A DNA stretch of 64,000 nucleotides from Paenibacillus sp. ACRRX (GCF_022346885.1 NZ_JAKRNK010000002.1:434001-498000), one strand, 5' to 3'; shown: positions 1 through 7,754, numbered from the stretch's first letter. The notes: generated by a model from the sequence alone, not told the origin. Numbers and translations: made by a program.

Positions 1-599
1 CGTTCCGCCAGTACATGCTCAGCTCCGATGATCTCGGTTGTCTCGCCAATAACAACCGTCCCGCCAAATTCAATCAGTCGGTCTGCTGCCACGCCCAAAG
101 CAGGGTTAGAAGCGATCCCTGATGTTGCATCTGATCCACCGCATTTTACACCGATCTTCAGCTCGCTAAATGGGATCGCTTCCTTTTGCATCATATCCAG
201 CTTCGCTTGCATCTCAGTTGCAAGGCCTACCCCATGCTCTATCGCCTTAATGGAGCCACCAATAGATTGGATATCAAATACTTCTACCAGCTTGCCTGTG
301 CTGCGTATCTCGTCTGCTAATGCGATCGGATCGACTACTTCACATCCCAGACTAACGATAATAACACCGCCTACGTTCGGGTTCTTGCCTGTACCTGCTA
401 ATACATCAAAAGTCCGCTGCTTGTCTGCCCCAATCTGGCTGCAACCATGCTGATGGGGAATTGCAATGCTGCTTGGAACAAGCTGCTGAATACGATTACA
501 AACTTGATTTGCACAAATGACCGTCGGAATAAGAAGCAAATGATTTCTGATACCGATAACATTTTTATTGCGACGATAGCCTTGAAACGTAGATATCAT
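1..599 (-). CDS. UxaA-type dehydratase/hydrolase, large subunit (partial)
   Basis: The 3' end lies outside the window; 199 codons are visible. The translation carries hallmarks of the altronate/galactarate dehydratase C-terminal family (UxaA, also SuyB): an early PTVICAN stretch, HQHGCSQ, the run GKNPNVGG followed by SLGCE, and later KCGGSDATSG and GETTEIIGAEH. This family removes water (or sulfite, in SuyB) from sugar acids or sulfolactate in the cytoplasm, using an iron-dependent site. The ATG at 599 follows an excellent AGGAGGAG site that overlaps the stop of the upstream small-subunit gene, so the two are translationally linked. The exact substrate cannot be told from sequence; the neighbouring LacI regulator suggests a sugar acid. 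Family call is firm. Confidence 0.85.
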   Translation of the reverse strand, partial: MISTFQGYRRNKNVIGIRNHLLLIPTVICANQVCNRIQQLVPSSIAIPHQHGCSQIGADKQRTFDVLAGTGKNPNVGGVIIVSLGCEVVDPIALADEIRSTGKLVEVFDIQSIGGSIKAIEHGVGLATEMQAKLDMMQKEAIPFSELKIGVKCGGSDATSGIASNPALGVAADRLIEFGGTVVIGETTEIIGAEHVLAE

Positions 600-612
600 A
601 TCAAATCTCCTC

Positions 613-927
613 CTACTGACGGGCTTGATCTCCCCGTCCTCTAATACCTTCTAGATTGTGGACGTGCACATGCTCACCTACAACAATTGTACGTGCAGCT
701 CTGCCTATCACTTCTCCATATTTGCGTACCAGCACACCAGCCTCCATGTCTAAGAGTGCTAGTTTATGACCTAATATAATGTCCTGTTTCAACCGAACAC
801 TATACTCTTGCCCTTGTACGATATAACTAACCTGCTCGCCAGACTGAAGGAACTGTAAAGCTGTAGCAACATGATCCCGTTCATCCATGACGATAATTTT
901 GGCATTGGTTTGAATCGGAGTGGACAT
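613..927 (-). CDS. UxaA-type dehydratase, small subunit (SAF domain)
   Basis: A 104-residue protein that matches the SAF domain which forms the N-terminus of UxaA or, in split versions such as SuyA, a separate small subunit. The segment DHVATAL near residue 18 and the run DIILGHKLAL, then KYGEVIGRA and GEHVHVHNLEG, are typical of this fold. It lies just upstream of the large subunit, with the downstream Shine-Dalgarno overlapping its TAG stop. It probably acts as the regulatory or substrate-binding half of the two-part enzyme. It diverges from the LacI regulator at 1072, which probably controls it. Confidence 0.85.
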   Translation of the reverse strand: MSTPIQTNAKIIVMDERDHVATALQFLQSGEQVSYIVQGQEYSVRLKQDIILGHKLALLDMEAGVLVRKYGEVIGRAARTIVVGEHVHVHNLEGIRGRGDQARQ

Positions 928-985
928 ATAAACACCTCCATTTACTGGGATGATACCGATATCTCAAAACTATCATTTAACCCCC

Positions 986-1015
986 TTGCTGTCAATTCAA
1001 AATTTAGACTACAAT
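986..1015 (+). promoter_or_regulatory. Candidate sigma-A promoter for the LacI-family regulator
   Basis: TTGCTG at 986-991 and TACAAT at 1010-1015 are separated by 18 bases. A TTGACA reading leftward at 995-990 overlaps the same stretch and could be the -35 of the divergent dehydratase genes, which would let one bound repressor cover both. Inference from motif match only. Confidence 0.4.
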
Positions 1016-1071
1016 AGAGATAGCACTTTTTTTAATGGATGATCACATTTCACACGGAGTGATAACAACGA

Positions 1072-2088
1072 ATGACCACGATATATGATATTGCCAAGCT
1101 TGCTAATGTTTCACCGATGACGGTGTCGAGAGTTATTAACAATAATGGCAGAGTGAGCGATAAGACTCGGGCCAAAGTAAAAAAGATAATGAAAGAATTG
1201 CATTACGTGCCAAATTCCATGGCACGAAGCCTTGTCCTGCAGCAAAGCCACATCATTACGCTGCTCATTACAGATATCGCGAATCCGTTCTATACCACCG
1301 TCGCACGTGGCGCGGAAGATGCTGCAAACCGTAATGGCTACAAGTTGATGTTCGGCAACACGGATGAAAGTCTGTTTAAAGAGCAGGAGTATGTAGATAC
1401 TTTTCTCTCTATGCGAGTTGATGGTGTCTTGTTTGCGCCGGTCGGCGACGATTCCAAGCCGCATCTAGAGCGGCTGCAGCAGAATAATATGCCGCTTGTC
1501 TTAATCGACAGAGAGGTGCCTGGCATTACAGCTGATGCTGTCATCGGGGATAGTAAAGATGGTGCACGCAAGCTGGTTGAGCTGCTCATCCAGCAGGGGC
1601 ATACGCGAATTGCGCTTGTGAATGGTTCTAGTCATGTATCCACGGCACGTGAGCGTTTAAATGGATACATGGAAGCTTTAAAACTGAACGATCTGCCAGT
1701 AGATCCAAGCTATGTTACCGAATGGAAATATAATCAGACTGGCGGTGACCGTGAAGTGATTCGAGGCTGGATGGAACGAGAGGATCGGCCTACGGCAATC
1801 TTCGCAGCTAATAATATACTCGCACTGGAAACGTTAAAGCTGCTTCGTTCGATGGACATTCGTGTGCCGGACGACATTTCGCTGGTGAGCTTTGATGACT
1901 TCGGACAAGCCGACGAGGTGTCACCGTTTCTGACCGTCGCCTCACAACCTGCTTACCAATTTGGCGTCCTCGGCATGCAGATGCTTATCGAGCGCATTCA
2001 GAACAATGAACAACCTGCGCGCAAGCTGGTACTGCCTTGTTCTATTATTAATCGTACATCCAACATGCCACCATCCCACTTGCGCTGA
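1072..2088 (+). CDS. LacI/GalR-family transcriptional regulator
   Basis: A 338-residue regulator of normal length for the family. Residues 1-55 form the LacI helix-turn-helix, with TIYDIAKLANVSPMTVSRV followed by VSDKTRAKV and the hinge helix around YVPNSMARSLV. The remainder is the periplasmic-binding-protein-like sensor domain, with LLITDIANPFYT, the segment RVDGVLFAP and the late SLVSFDDFG stretch. These repressors release DNA on binding a sugar or sugar-acid metabolite. It is divergent from the two UxaA-type genes with about 145 bp between starts, so it most likely represses or senses the substrate of that dehydratase. The specific inducer is unknown. Confidence 0.9.
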   Translation: MTTIYDIAKLANVSPMTVSRVINNNGRVSDKTRAKVKKIMKELHYVPNSMARSLVLQQSHIITLLITDIANPFYTTVARGAEDAANRNGYKLMFGNTDESLFKEQEYVDTFLSMRVDGVLFAPVGDDSKPHLERLQQNNMPLVLIDREVPGITADAVIGDSKDGARKLVELLIQQGHTRIALVNGSSHVSTARERLNGYMEALKLNDLPVDPSYVTEWKYNQTGGDREVIRGWMEREDRPTAIFAANNILALETLKLLRSMDIRVPDDISLVSFDDFGQADEVSPFLTVASQPAYQFGVLGMQMLIERIQNNEQPARKLVLPCSIINRTSNMPPSHLR

Positions 2089-2150
2089 TCATCAAACTGA
2101 GCCTTCAGCTGTCAGAAAAGAAAGCATTAGACTGAGCCTAGAAATGGAAA

Positions 2151-2194
2151 CAGCGATAGCCAAGGACGAAAAATAAAGTCCTGGACTGTCGCTG
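2151..2194 (+). terminator. Imperfect hairpin downstream of the LacI-type gene
   Basis: Arms at 2151-2167 and 2178-2194 pair with a few mismatches around an A-rich loop. No clear T-run follows on the plus strand, so termination is only suggested by position between the convergent regulator and DUF1048 gene. Confidence 0.35.
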
Positions 2195-2228
2195 TCCGTG
2201 GTAGTCTGCTCCCTGATCTCTTTATCCA

Positions 2229-2585
2229 TTACTTTCCCAGTTTTTTCAGAATGTCACGGTTGAACGCTTCGCGCCAGTTTTCCGTGTATGTGCTGACACT
2301 GCGTAAAAGCTCCTCGCAGAACGCGGCTACGTCCTCGCCAGTAATCTCCAAAACATGTTTGCCGTCCGCCGCACCGGCCTCAAATAGATCTATCAGGCCA
2401 TAATGGATCTCCATCATGTCATATCCGGATCCCGCCGCGAACTTCCACATGTGACCCTGAATTTTCTTGAATACATATTGATAGTCTTCCGGCAGAGCCT
2501 CTACTCTTGCCATCTGTAGCTTGTATTCGCGCTTGCTCTCAATGATTTTTTTGATATTCAAGTAATTATTAAAAAACTCAGACAT
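2229..2585 (-). CDS. DUF1048 family protein
   Basis: A 118-residue soluble, mostly helical protein. The opening (SEFFNNYLNIKKIIESKREYK shape), the middle YQYVFKKIQGHMWKFA and the GYDMMEIHYGLIDLFE segment fit DUF1048, a family nearly always encoded directly after a PadR repressor in Firmicutes. Its function is not established; the constant pairing implies it works with, or is controlled by, the PadR protein. Its start lies 4 bases beyond the stop of the PadR gene, with AAGGGAGG provided by the end of that gene, so the two are co-translated. Confidence 0.85.
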   Translation of the reverse strand: MSEFFNNYLNIKKIIESKREYKLQMARVEALPEDYQYVFKKIQGHMWKFAAGSGYDMMEIHYGLIDLFEAGAADGKHVLEITGEDVAAFCEELLRSVSTYTENWREAFNRDILKKLGK

Positions 2586-2589
2586 TTGA

Positions 2590-2910
2590 TTATTCCTCCC
2601 TTAATTGATTAATTTTCGACGCGACGAACTCCCACTTTTTCCAGAACCGACGCAGTTCCTCGTACCCTGCATCGTTGAGACTGAAGAAGTTTCGTGCTGG
2701 CCCCTTGTCGGATGGCTTTTTGGTGACATGTACCAGCTTGTTTTTTTCAAGCCGGAGCAGTATGGTGTATACCGTTCCTTCTACCACATCGGTGAAGCCG
2801 AGAGCGTTCAGCTGTCGCGTGATTTCGTAGCCGTAAGTTTCTTTGCGGCTTAAAATTTCAAGTACGCAGCCCTCAAGCACGCCTTTGAGCATTTCCGTCA
2901 GGTTTTCCAG
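2590..2910 (-). CDS. PadR-family transcriptional regulator, probable CTG start
   Basis: A winged-helix PadR regulator of the short class. The core runs from MLKGVLEGCVLEILSRKETYGYEITR in shape, with the recognition region VVEGTVYTILLRLEKNKLV and the wing containing PARNFFSLNDAGYEEL. The first ATG (2892) has no usable ribosome site. In frame, six codons upstream, a CTG at 2910-2908 sits 6 bases after GGAGGG and would give the N-terminus LENLTE before MLKG, which is how I recall homologues beginning; I therefore set the start there (106 residues). The alternative is the ATG, giving 100 residues. It heads an operon with DUF1048 and probably binds the inverted repeat just upstream. Confidence 0.85.
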   Translation of the reverse strand: MENLTEMLKGVLEGCVLEILSRKETYGYEITRQLNALGFTDVVEGTVYTILLRLEKNKLVHVTKKPSDKGPARNFFSLNDAGYEELRRFWKKWEFVASKINQLREE

Positions 2911-2949
2911 AACAATCCCTCCTTTATCTATTTTGTATCACTGGTATGC

Positions 2950-2981
2950 AGTATTACTTACTACCACTATAAAGTAACACT
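2950..2981. promoter_or_regulatory. Inverted repeat, candidate PadR operator
   Basis: AGTATTACTT at 2950-2959 is mirrored by AAGTAACACT at 2972-2981 (9 of 10 pairs) with a 12-base spacer, about 40-70 bases upstream of the PadR start. The spacing and position fit an autoregulatory operator. Not tested. Confidence 0.45.
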
Positions 2982-3090
2982 AAATAGTTAGTTTTTCAAT
3001 ACCGTTTGCTCTGATACGCATTTTACATTTTCAACTATCCTGCCCCGCTTAATGAAAACTCGTCAGTCTACAACTTTATTTTTCCAGTTT

Positions 3091-3202
3091 ATCAAGACCT
3101 AAATTTATAAATTTCTGTAATAATAAAGGGTTCTGCATATTAGTCATGACTAATATGCAGAACCCTTTATATGATTTGATGTTCTTAAGTTTAGGTCATG
3201 AT
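3091..3202. repeat. Nested inverted repeat with a 48-bp perfect palindrome at its core
   Basis: Positions 3123-3170 are a perfect 24+24 palindrome with no spacer (core TCATGA). Around it lies a second pair of near-matching arms, 3091-3106 and 3187-3202 (14 of 16). The whole 112-bp block could be a miniature inverted-repeat element or an extreme hairpin. It lies downstream of the DUF4184 gene and upstream of the PadR gene, but neither side carries a T-run expected of a plain terminator. The remaining intergenic DNA (2982-3259) shows nothing else recognisable. Confidence 0.8.
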
Positions 3203-3259
3203 AATTCCGAGTCCAATACTTTATTACTTCAGACATCGGCATTCCGTTTAGGAAATGAC

Positions 3260-4018
3260 TTAAGACTCAGTTCTTGAATGAGCGATGACATATCCACAAG
3301 AAACGATAATGATCGCAGATGTTACACTGCTCATCATCGTTACAATCCATACTCCGTATGCATAAACAGAGATTCCTCCCCGTAAATAACTGCTTAGCCC
3401 GAGGATGACTAGCGCAACAATCGCAATTAGCAGCCAGAATTTCAATTTAACAGATACTGATACAATAGGAGCAAGATTTTGCCCCTTATCTCTTAGCCGA
3501 TAAGCCCACACGATCACACAGATCCCGCCGATGAGCGTGCTGCCATGCTGAGCCAACTTATAGAATGGAATGTGCCAGTACCCGATCTCTATCGAAGCAG
3601 CCAATAAAGGGATTCGGGTGACCGCATAACCTTGTACATGCGTAAATGCATCCCACGCCACATGTGTCGCCATTCCTAGCAGCGCAGAATAAACAAATAT
3701 AATAAAGGAATGAAGTGAGTGTATCCCCCATGTTTGAACTGCATGTGTCCTATACCAAGTTGAGATCGGTTCCGGCAAATGTGGAATGAGCATTCGTTTT
3801 ACGATACCGTGATACACATAACTGCATAAGAAAACAAGCGGCAAATTAAAGTATAAAAAACCTGACCATGAATGTCCGATAAGCCCATGCGGTGCGAAAT
3901 ATATAAAGTACTCAAAATCTGGTGCCATACTGCCGAGCACTAGCGCTGTAAAGCAAAACATATGTTTTCGCTTATATAAGGGAACAACAACAGCTGGGTG
4001 TGCTAACGTAAAAGGCAT
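3260..4018 (-). CDS. DUF4184 family membrane protein
   Basis: A 252-residue integral membrane protein. The N-terminus MPFTLAHPAVVVPL and the GSMAPDFEYF stretch near residue 30 are diagnostic of DUF4184, and several hydrophobic segments follow (about residues 55-75, 108-130, 155-180, 190-210, 220-245). The conserved His and Asp residues (AHPA, APDFEYF, a later HVAWDAFTH) recall the metal-dependent membrane hydrolase superfamily that includes YdjM, but no activity has been shown that I know of. ATG is preceded by AAGGGATG. It stands alone, transcribed away from the next membrane gene. Confidence 0.8.
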   Translation of the reverse strand: MPFTLAHPAVVVPLYKRKHMFCFTALVLGSMAPDFEYFIYFAPHGLIGHSWSGFLYFNLPLVFLCSYVYHGIVKRMLIPHLPEPISTWYRTHAVQTWGIHSLHSFIIFVYSALLGMATHVAWDAFTHVQGYAVTRIPLLAASIEIGYWHIPFYKLAQHGSTLIGGICVIVWAYRLRDKGQNLAPIVSVSVKLKFWLLIAIVALVILGLSSYLRGGISVYAYGVWIVTMMSSVTSAIIIVSCGYVIAHSRTES

Positions 4019-4408
4019 ATATTAACATCCCTTTCATATTTACATACATAGTTTCGTCATTGCAGTAACTTGGCCCAAGGTAACTACACAGGAATGACAG
4101 TCTTCGAACAGATGTAGAGTCACAACACTTATTCTTTATATAACTCCCGCAATTCTCTTTATCAGCTTATACGAAGTGCTCACCCGATTCAATCTAATGT
4201 CAGCTACACGCTGCGCATGGTTCCAGTTTCCAGTCGTCGCCTCATCCTGAGATATGGCAATATACTTAGTTACGCTAGTAACCCCGCAATAAGCGAGTTA
4301 TAACTTAAGGGTTGCCCTCTGTTGTCTCCTTCGTCGCATTGCTGTATAATCAATTAGCAAACATATGTTTGCATTAACATCTAGAGATACATAACGAAGG
4401 AGGACACA
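4019..4408. other. Intergenic region with a LexA-like promoter and a possible gene remnant
   Basis: About 390 bp between two divergent membrane-protein genes. The right end holds the promoter and LexA-like box described separately. On the minus strand, roughly 4136-4308 is open in one frame and reads like protein (KYIAISQDEATTG, then RVADIRLNRVSTSYK and a TAA stop at 4136) but has no ATG, GTG or TTG start, so it may be a decayed gene end. I do not recognise the family. Confidence 0.35.
4322..4372 (+). promoter_or_regulatory. Promoter with LexA (SOS) box upstream of the YdjM-like gene
   Basis: TATAAT at 4345-4350, within an extended TGTATAAT, and a weak -35 TTGTCT at 4322-4327 are 17 bases apart. 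The perfect 16-bp palindrome GCAAACATATGTTTGC at 4357-4372 covers the expected transcription start. Its central 14 bases match the Bacillus LexA consensus CGAACRNRYGTTYG at 13 of 14 positions. A repressor bound there would block transcription of the gene starting at 4409. Confidence 0.65.
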
Positions 4409-5053
4409 ATGAAAGGAAGGACACATCTTGGGATAGGCTGCGCAATTGGAGTGGCAGCTGCAGCCTACTACCCATTTACCTGGCAGAATGCCACACTCTA
4501 CATTGCAGTGTCGGCCTTCTCAGCGCTGAGTGCTGATCTGGATGGCCCAAGTCTATTAACGAGCAAGCTTGGGAAGGTATCCAAGCTGCTTCGTGAGCTA
4601 GGACTGTGGATAGGGGCCCTGATGGTGACGGGTATCATTTATCTATATGCCAATAATTACGAGGTACCTCCTGGTCTCTCCTTATGCGCAATCGCAGTCA
4701 TGTTGCTCGGTATCGTAGCACGGGATGGATTTATCCGTAATGTACTCGCCTGCCTAGCAGGCTGCGTAGTCGTTTACTTCGGTTATCGAGAACAGATGGA
4801 TTGGCTGCTTCTGCTCGGCTTGTTTATCGCAATTGCCCCTTGGCTTAAACACCGGGGCATGACACATACGATCTGGGCAGTCATCCTCTGGGGGTATATC
4901 GGATCTGGACTGGAAGGCTATTTGCAGCTTGAAGGAATCATGTGGACAGCAATCGCAGGATACGTCTCTCATTTAGCAGCAGACACCGTCACGCCAAGAG
5001 GTGTGAAGTGGCTATTTCCTCTTTACAAAAAATCGATACGTCTCCCCTTCTAG
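4409..5053 (+). CDS. Metal-dependent membrane hydrolase, YdjM/DUF457 family
   Basis: A 214-residue protein of the LexA-binding inner-membrane hydrolase family. It begins KGRTHLGIGCAIG, carries an ADLDGPSLLTSK motif near residue 42, then KHRGMTHTIWAV near 145 and HLAADTVTPRGVKWLFP near 187; these His/Asp motifs are the proposed metal ligands. About five hydrophobic segments place it in the cytoplasmic membrane. The start ATG has a clear AAGGAGG site. A LexA-like palindrome sits in its promoter, so DNA damage is a likely inducer, as for ydjM of E. coli. The substrate is unknown. Confidence 0.85.
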   Translation: MKGRTHLGIGCAIGVAAAAYYPFTWQNATLYIAVSAFSALSADLDGPSLLTSKLGKVSKLLRELGLWIGALMVTGIIYLYANNYEVPPGLSLCAIAVMLLGIVARDGFIRNVLACLAGCVVVYFGYREQMDWLLLLGLFIAIAPWLKHRGMTHTIWAVILWGYIGSGLEGYLQLEGIMWTAIAGYVSHLAADTVTPRGVKWLFPLYKKSIRLPF

Positions 5054-5109
5054 TTGACGTCCCACACCAATTTAGCTTATAAGTCTAACTGATAAATGGT
5101 GGAATACAA

Positions 5110-5153
5110 AAAGGGCAGCTCTCCGCAATTATTGCGGGTGAGCCTGCCCTTAT
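5110..5153 (-). terminator. Rho-independent terminator shared by two convergent genes
   Basis: AAGGGCAG (5111-5118) pairs with CTGCCCTT (5144-5151) and the stem continues inward through CGCAAT/ATTGCG. On the minus strand it is followed by TTTTTGTATT, closing the AI-2E-family gene; the plus-strand side is weaker. Confidence 0.8.
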
Positions 5154-5189
5154 TTCGACTAGTTGACTGTAGACATCTGTTATGAATCG

Positions 5190-6191
5190 TTAATCGACCT
5201 GTTTCTTCACATCTAATATATCCAACAGGAAGACAAAGATCGGAATACCGATAATTAAGCCCCATACCCCCATAAAATGCTCGGAGAACAAGAGGACTAG
5301 GAACGTATAGAAGACAGGAAGGTGTGTCTTGGAAGACATCAGCTTCGGATTCAGCATGTATGCCTCTACAGCATGGATGACCGTAATTAATATGATTACG
5401 TAAATGATATACTTCAGTCCGCCAATGCTGAACGCAATCGTACACAGCGGCACTAATGATATAAATACACCAGCTACTGGAATAAGACCCAATACAAAAA
5501 TGATAAGCGCTAATCCGATAAGCTGAGGGAAGCCAAGCATCCACAAAGCAAGTGTAGTCAGAATACAATTGATCAATGCGATCAACAACTGAGTTTCGAG
5601 TACTTTTCCGAATGTCTGTACAAATTTGACGCCAAAGTAAGCTACTTCATCAAAGAACCAAGATAGTTTACTGGACTTGAATTGTGCTGTAAATTGCGTA
5701 ACCTTCGTCTTCTCCAGCAAGAAGAACAGACTCAAAATTAAAGAAATAAACAATTGTAAACCAAAATGGCTTATCTTAAACACAAAATCCATACCAGGCT
5801 TGATGTATCCTTTAATGTCAAATGAATGCAAGAATGACACCACGTAATCAGGAAGTCCGTTAGCCCTAGGATGTGTATAAATGGCCACAATATAATGATA
5901 CAACTGCAGTACCTGCTCCCATATCATCGGGAACAACTTATACGAACCGAGTACGATAATTGCTACAAGCAAGACGTACAATATTGGCAGGACAATCTTG
6001 GGGTGAATTCGCATAACCCGGTTAAGCGGCTTGGTCACCATCTCATGCAGCCTGCCCATCAGAAAAGTAAAGATAAACGTCAGCAATATAACATTCATCA
6101 TACTTCTAACGCTGTACAACACAAAACAGAAAAGAGCCAGTATGGCAAATCGTCTAACGCTCTTACTCTCAACAATCCTCTTCCAATCCAT
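5190..6191 (-). CDS. AI-2E family transporter (YtvI/PerM-like)
   Basis: A 333-residue integral membrane protein with about seven to eight hydrophobic segments. The N-terminus has RFAILALFCFVLYSVRSMMN, a middle amphipathic region (about 120-200), then LIALINCILTTLALWMLG and LIIFVLGLIPVAG, which is the family's conserved GLIPVAG motif, followed by ILITVIHAVEAYMLNPKLM. The family was named for AI-2 export by TqsA but most members have unknown substrates. A TTG at 6203 is also in frame, but GAGG spaced six bases before the ATG at 6191 decides the start. Monocistronic, with its own terminator. Confidence 0.88.
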   Translation of the reverse strand: MDWKRIVESKSVRRFAILALFCFVLYSVRSMMNVILLTFIFTFLMGRLHEMVTKPLNRVMRIHPKIVLPILYVLLVAIIVLGSYKLFPMIWEQVLQLYHYIVAIYTHPRANGLPDYVVSFLHSFDIKGYIKPGMDFVFKISHFGLQLFISLILSLFFLLEKTKVTQFTAQFKSSKLSWFFDEVAYFGVKFVQTFGKVLETQLLIALINCILTTLALWMLGFPQLIGLALIIFVLGLIPVAGVFISLVPLCTIAFSIGGLKYIIYVIILITVIHAVEAYMLNPKLMSSKTHLPVFYTFLVLLFSEHFMGVWGLIIGIPIFVFLLDILDVKKQVD

Positions 6192-6411
6192 AAGATTCCT
6201 CAATTCTATTTAAGTAGACTGAACAATTGACTATACGTATGACTTCATGAAAAGAAACAAATACTTCATTATCATAACGTCTGTCCAATTATTTTACAAA
6301 TAGTGAGCATGTTCTTTTTAAATATACAATGAAGCACACCTTGTACAGCTCCTCTATACATACTTATTCATGATTGTCGTGGTTTCTTCCAATTTTTTCT
6401 CCTATCATAAA
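6192..6411. other. AT-rich intergenic region, nothing recognised
   Basis: About 220 bp between the start of the AI-2E-family gene and the terminator of the EamA gene; presumably the promoter of the former. No conserved element or plausible small gene seen. Confidence 0.5.
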
Positions 6412-6448
6412 AATAACCAGACAAGCCGCTCGGCAGTGCCTGGTTATT
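6406..6448 (-). terminator. Terminator of the EamA transporter gene
   Basis: AATAACCAG (6412-6420) pairs with CTGGTTATT (6440-6448), with a further GCCG/CGGC pairing in the loop; the minus strand continues ATTTTTATG. Confidence 0.75.
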
Positions 6449-6526
6449 AACCATATATAAAGTTCGATCCGGTGATCCAACAAGCTAATTAGATTTTGAT
6501 ATGAGCTAGGCTACTTTCAACCATGA

Positions 6527-7450
6527 TCATTGCTGCCTGGATACAAGATACAAGGCTACCCATATAAGTGCAAACCCTGTGACTTGAGCTGTCGTCACAA
6601 TTTCTTGAAACACAATCCAGTTCATCAACATGCCTACCAGTGGAAATGAAAGTTCTGCCAGCGTTGCATAAGAAGCCTTCGTTGTAGACAAGCCCCGGTA
6701 GTACAGCAGCAAGCTCACAAGTCCTGGAAGCAGCGCCTGCAGCAGAATATAGAACGTCACCGTGCCCCATTCGGAGCCGGGCACATTCCAGCTTGGAGCT
6801 TCCGTCCATGTGATGACAAACAACAACGGGAGCGCTAGCAAGAAGCGCAGTGAAGTTACGGTTTCGTATTTCATCTTGCCGAGCATATATCTGCCCATGA
6901 CTGTTGAGCCGCCCCATAAAAACGCCGCCCCTAGTGCCAGCAAACTGCTTGTTCCAATGACATCGCTCATATGACCAACAGGTGATGACCAGCCGAATGT
7001 TAATAAATACGTTCCTATGACAGCTAGCAATAGCAACGATGAGAAACCTTTCGGCAGTGACTCCTTAAGCAGGATTCTCGCCAACAATACGGCGAAAATA
7101 GGTTGCAGCTTTTGCAGCAGCAGTACACCATTTGGATTGCCTTGTGCGAATGCATCTGTAAACATAATGGTGGCAAACACAGAACCGCCCCACGAAATAA
7201 AGAGCAACGCAAACAAGTGACGCCATGAACACCCCTTTAACTCATGGCGATGCAGCCATAAGACAGGCGCCGCAAAGACAAACAAGATCAAATGCTCAAT
7301 CAGTACAATCTGTGATGAAGTTAATAACTCCAACAACAGCACACGGAACAGAGGTCCAATGCCCCATAAAGCAGCTCCCATTGCAACCAGCCATACGCCA
7401 GTGCGCGAACTCCCCATTCTGCCTTGATCCACGTTCAATCGGTTCTCCAT
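6527..7450 (-). CDS. EamA/DMT-family transporter under FMN-riboswitch control, probable riboflavin importer
   Basis: A 307-residue protein with ten hydrophobic segments in two EamA repeats (VAMGAALWGIGPLFR at the start of the first; LLALGAAFLWGGSTVMGRYML at the start of the second). The open frame extends upstream, but GGGAGG spaced nine bases before the ATG at 7450 (MENRLN) decides the start. An FMN aptamer lies upstream at 7609-7754. From established knowledge, FMN-controlled EamA proteins such as ImpX and RibN are riboflavin transporters, so flavin uptake is the likely role; sequence alone would not reveal the substrate. The start codon and ribosome site fall in a hairpin that could act as the switch. 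Its own terminator follows. Confidence 0.85.
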   Translation of the reverse strand: MENRLNVDQGRMGSSRTGVWLVAMGAALWGIGPLFRVLLLELLTSSQIVLIEHLILFVFAAPVLWLHRHELKGCSWRHLFALLFISWGGSVFATIMFTDAFAQGNPNGVLLLQKLQPIFAVLLARILLKESLPKGFSSLLLLAVIGTYLLTFGWSSPVGHMSDVIGTSSLLALGAAFLWGGSTVMGRYMLGKMKYETVTSLRFLLALPLLFVITWTEAPSWNVPGSEWGTVTFYILLQALLPGLVSLLLYYRGLSTTKASYATLAELSFPLVGMLMNWIVFQEIVTTAQVTGFALIWVALYLVSRQQ

Positions 7451-7483
7451 ATTCAATAACCTCCCAAGGTCGTTGAATATAGG
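7447..7483 (-). promoter_or_regulatory. Ribosome-site-sequestering hairpin at the start of the EamA gene
   Basis: On the minus strand CCTATATTCAA (7483-7473) pairs with TTGAATATGG (7456-7447), one bulged base apart. The right arm contains the ATG and the loop contains GGGAGG. This looks like the translational OFF state of the upstream FMN riboswitch. The base pairing is seen; the mechanism is inferred. Confidence 0.6.
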
Positions 7484-7608
7484 ATCTAGACGTGCTTGAA
7501 GAAGACATACCCCACCCAACTATAGAACTATAGCTGGTTGTGGTATCAGCGAATTTCACTTTCGATCTGTAGTTACAGTTCATCCTGTGGAAATGCTTGC
7601 TAACATGC

Positions 7609-7754
7609 GATCTTCTTCCATCCGGACTTTACCGTCGGCCTTGGATTCCCACCAAGTCAGTCGCTGTACACGCTTGCTGTACTACGAGTCGCGGGCTTAG
7701 CGTCAAATAACGCCTTACCGCCGGTCAGGAATTTCACCCTGCCCTGAAGATCCT
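7609..7754 (-). ncRNA. FMN riboswitch (RFN element)
   Basis: On the minus strand the conserved blocks appear in the right order: GGATCTTCAGGGCAGGG, TGAAATTCC, GACCGGCGGTAA, AGCCCGCGA, then GGTGGGAATCC, GGCCGACGGT and AGTCCGGATG ending in GAAGAAGATC. The P1 stem is GGATCTTC with GAAGATC. This is the classic six-stem flavin mononucleotide aptamer, and it controls the EamA gene 159 bases downstream. The family usually shuts off gene expression when FMN is high. Confidence 0.95.

Noticed and set aside
28-453. 141-codon plus-strand frame at the left edge
   Set aside because: Antisense to the UxaA-type large subunit, which carries clear family motifs.
1111-1464. 117-codon minus-strand frame
   Set aside because: Antisense shadow of the LacI-type gene.
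2951-3259. Possible small RNA or tRNA in the gap around the palindrome
   Set aside because: No cloverleaf pattern and no promoter-terminator pair; the palindrome alone does not support an RNA gene.
5077-5568. 163-codon minus-strand frame
   Set aside because: Lies within the AI-2E-family gene in another frame and contains no membrane or domain pattern of its own.
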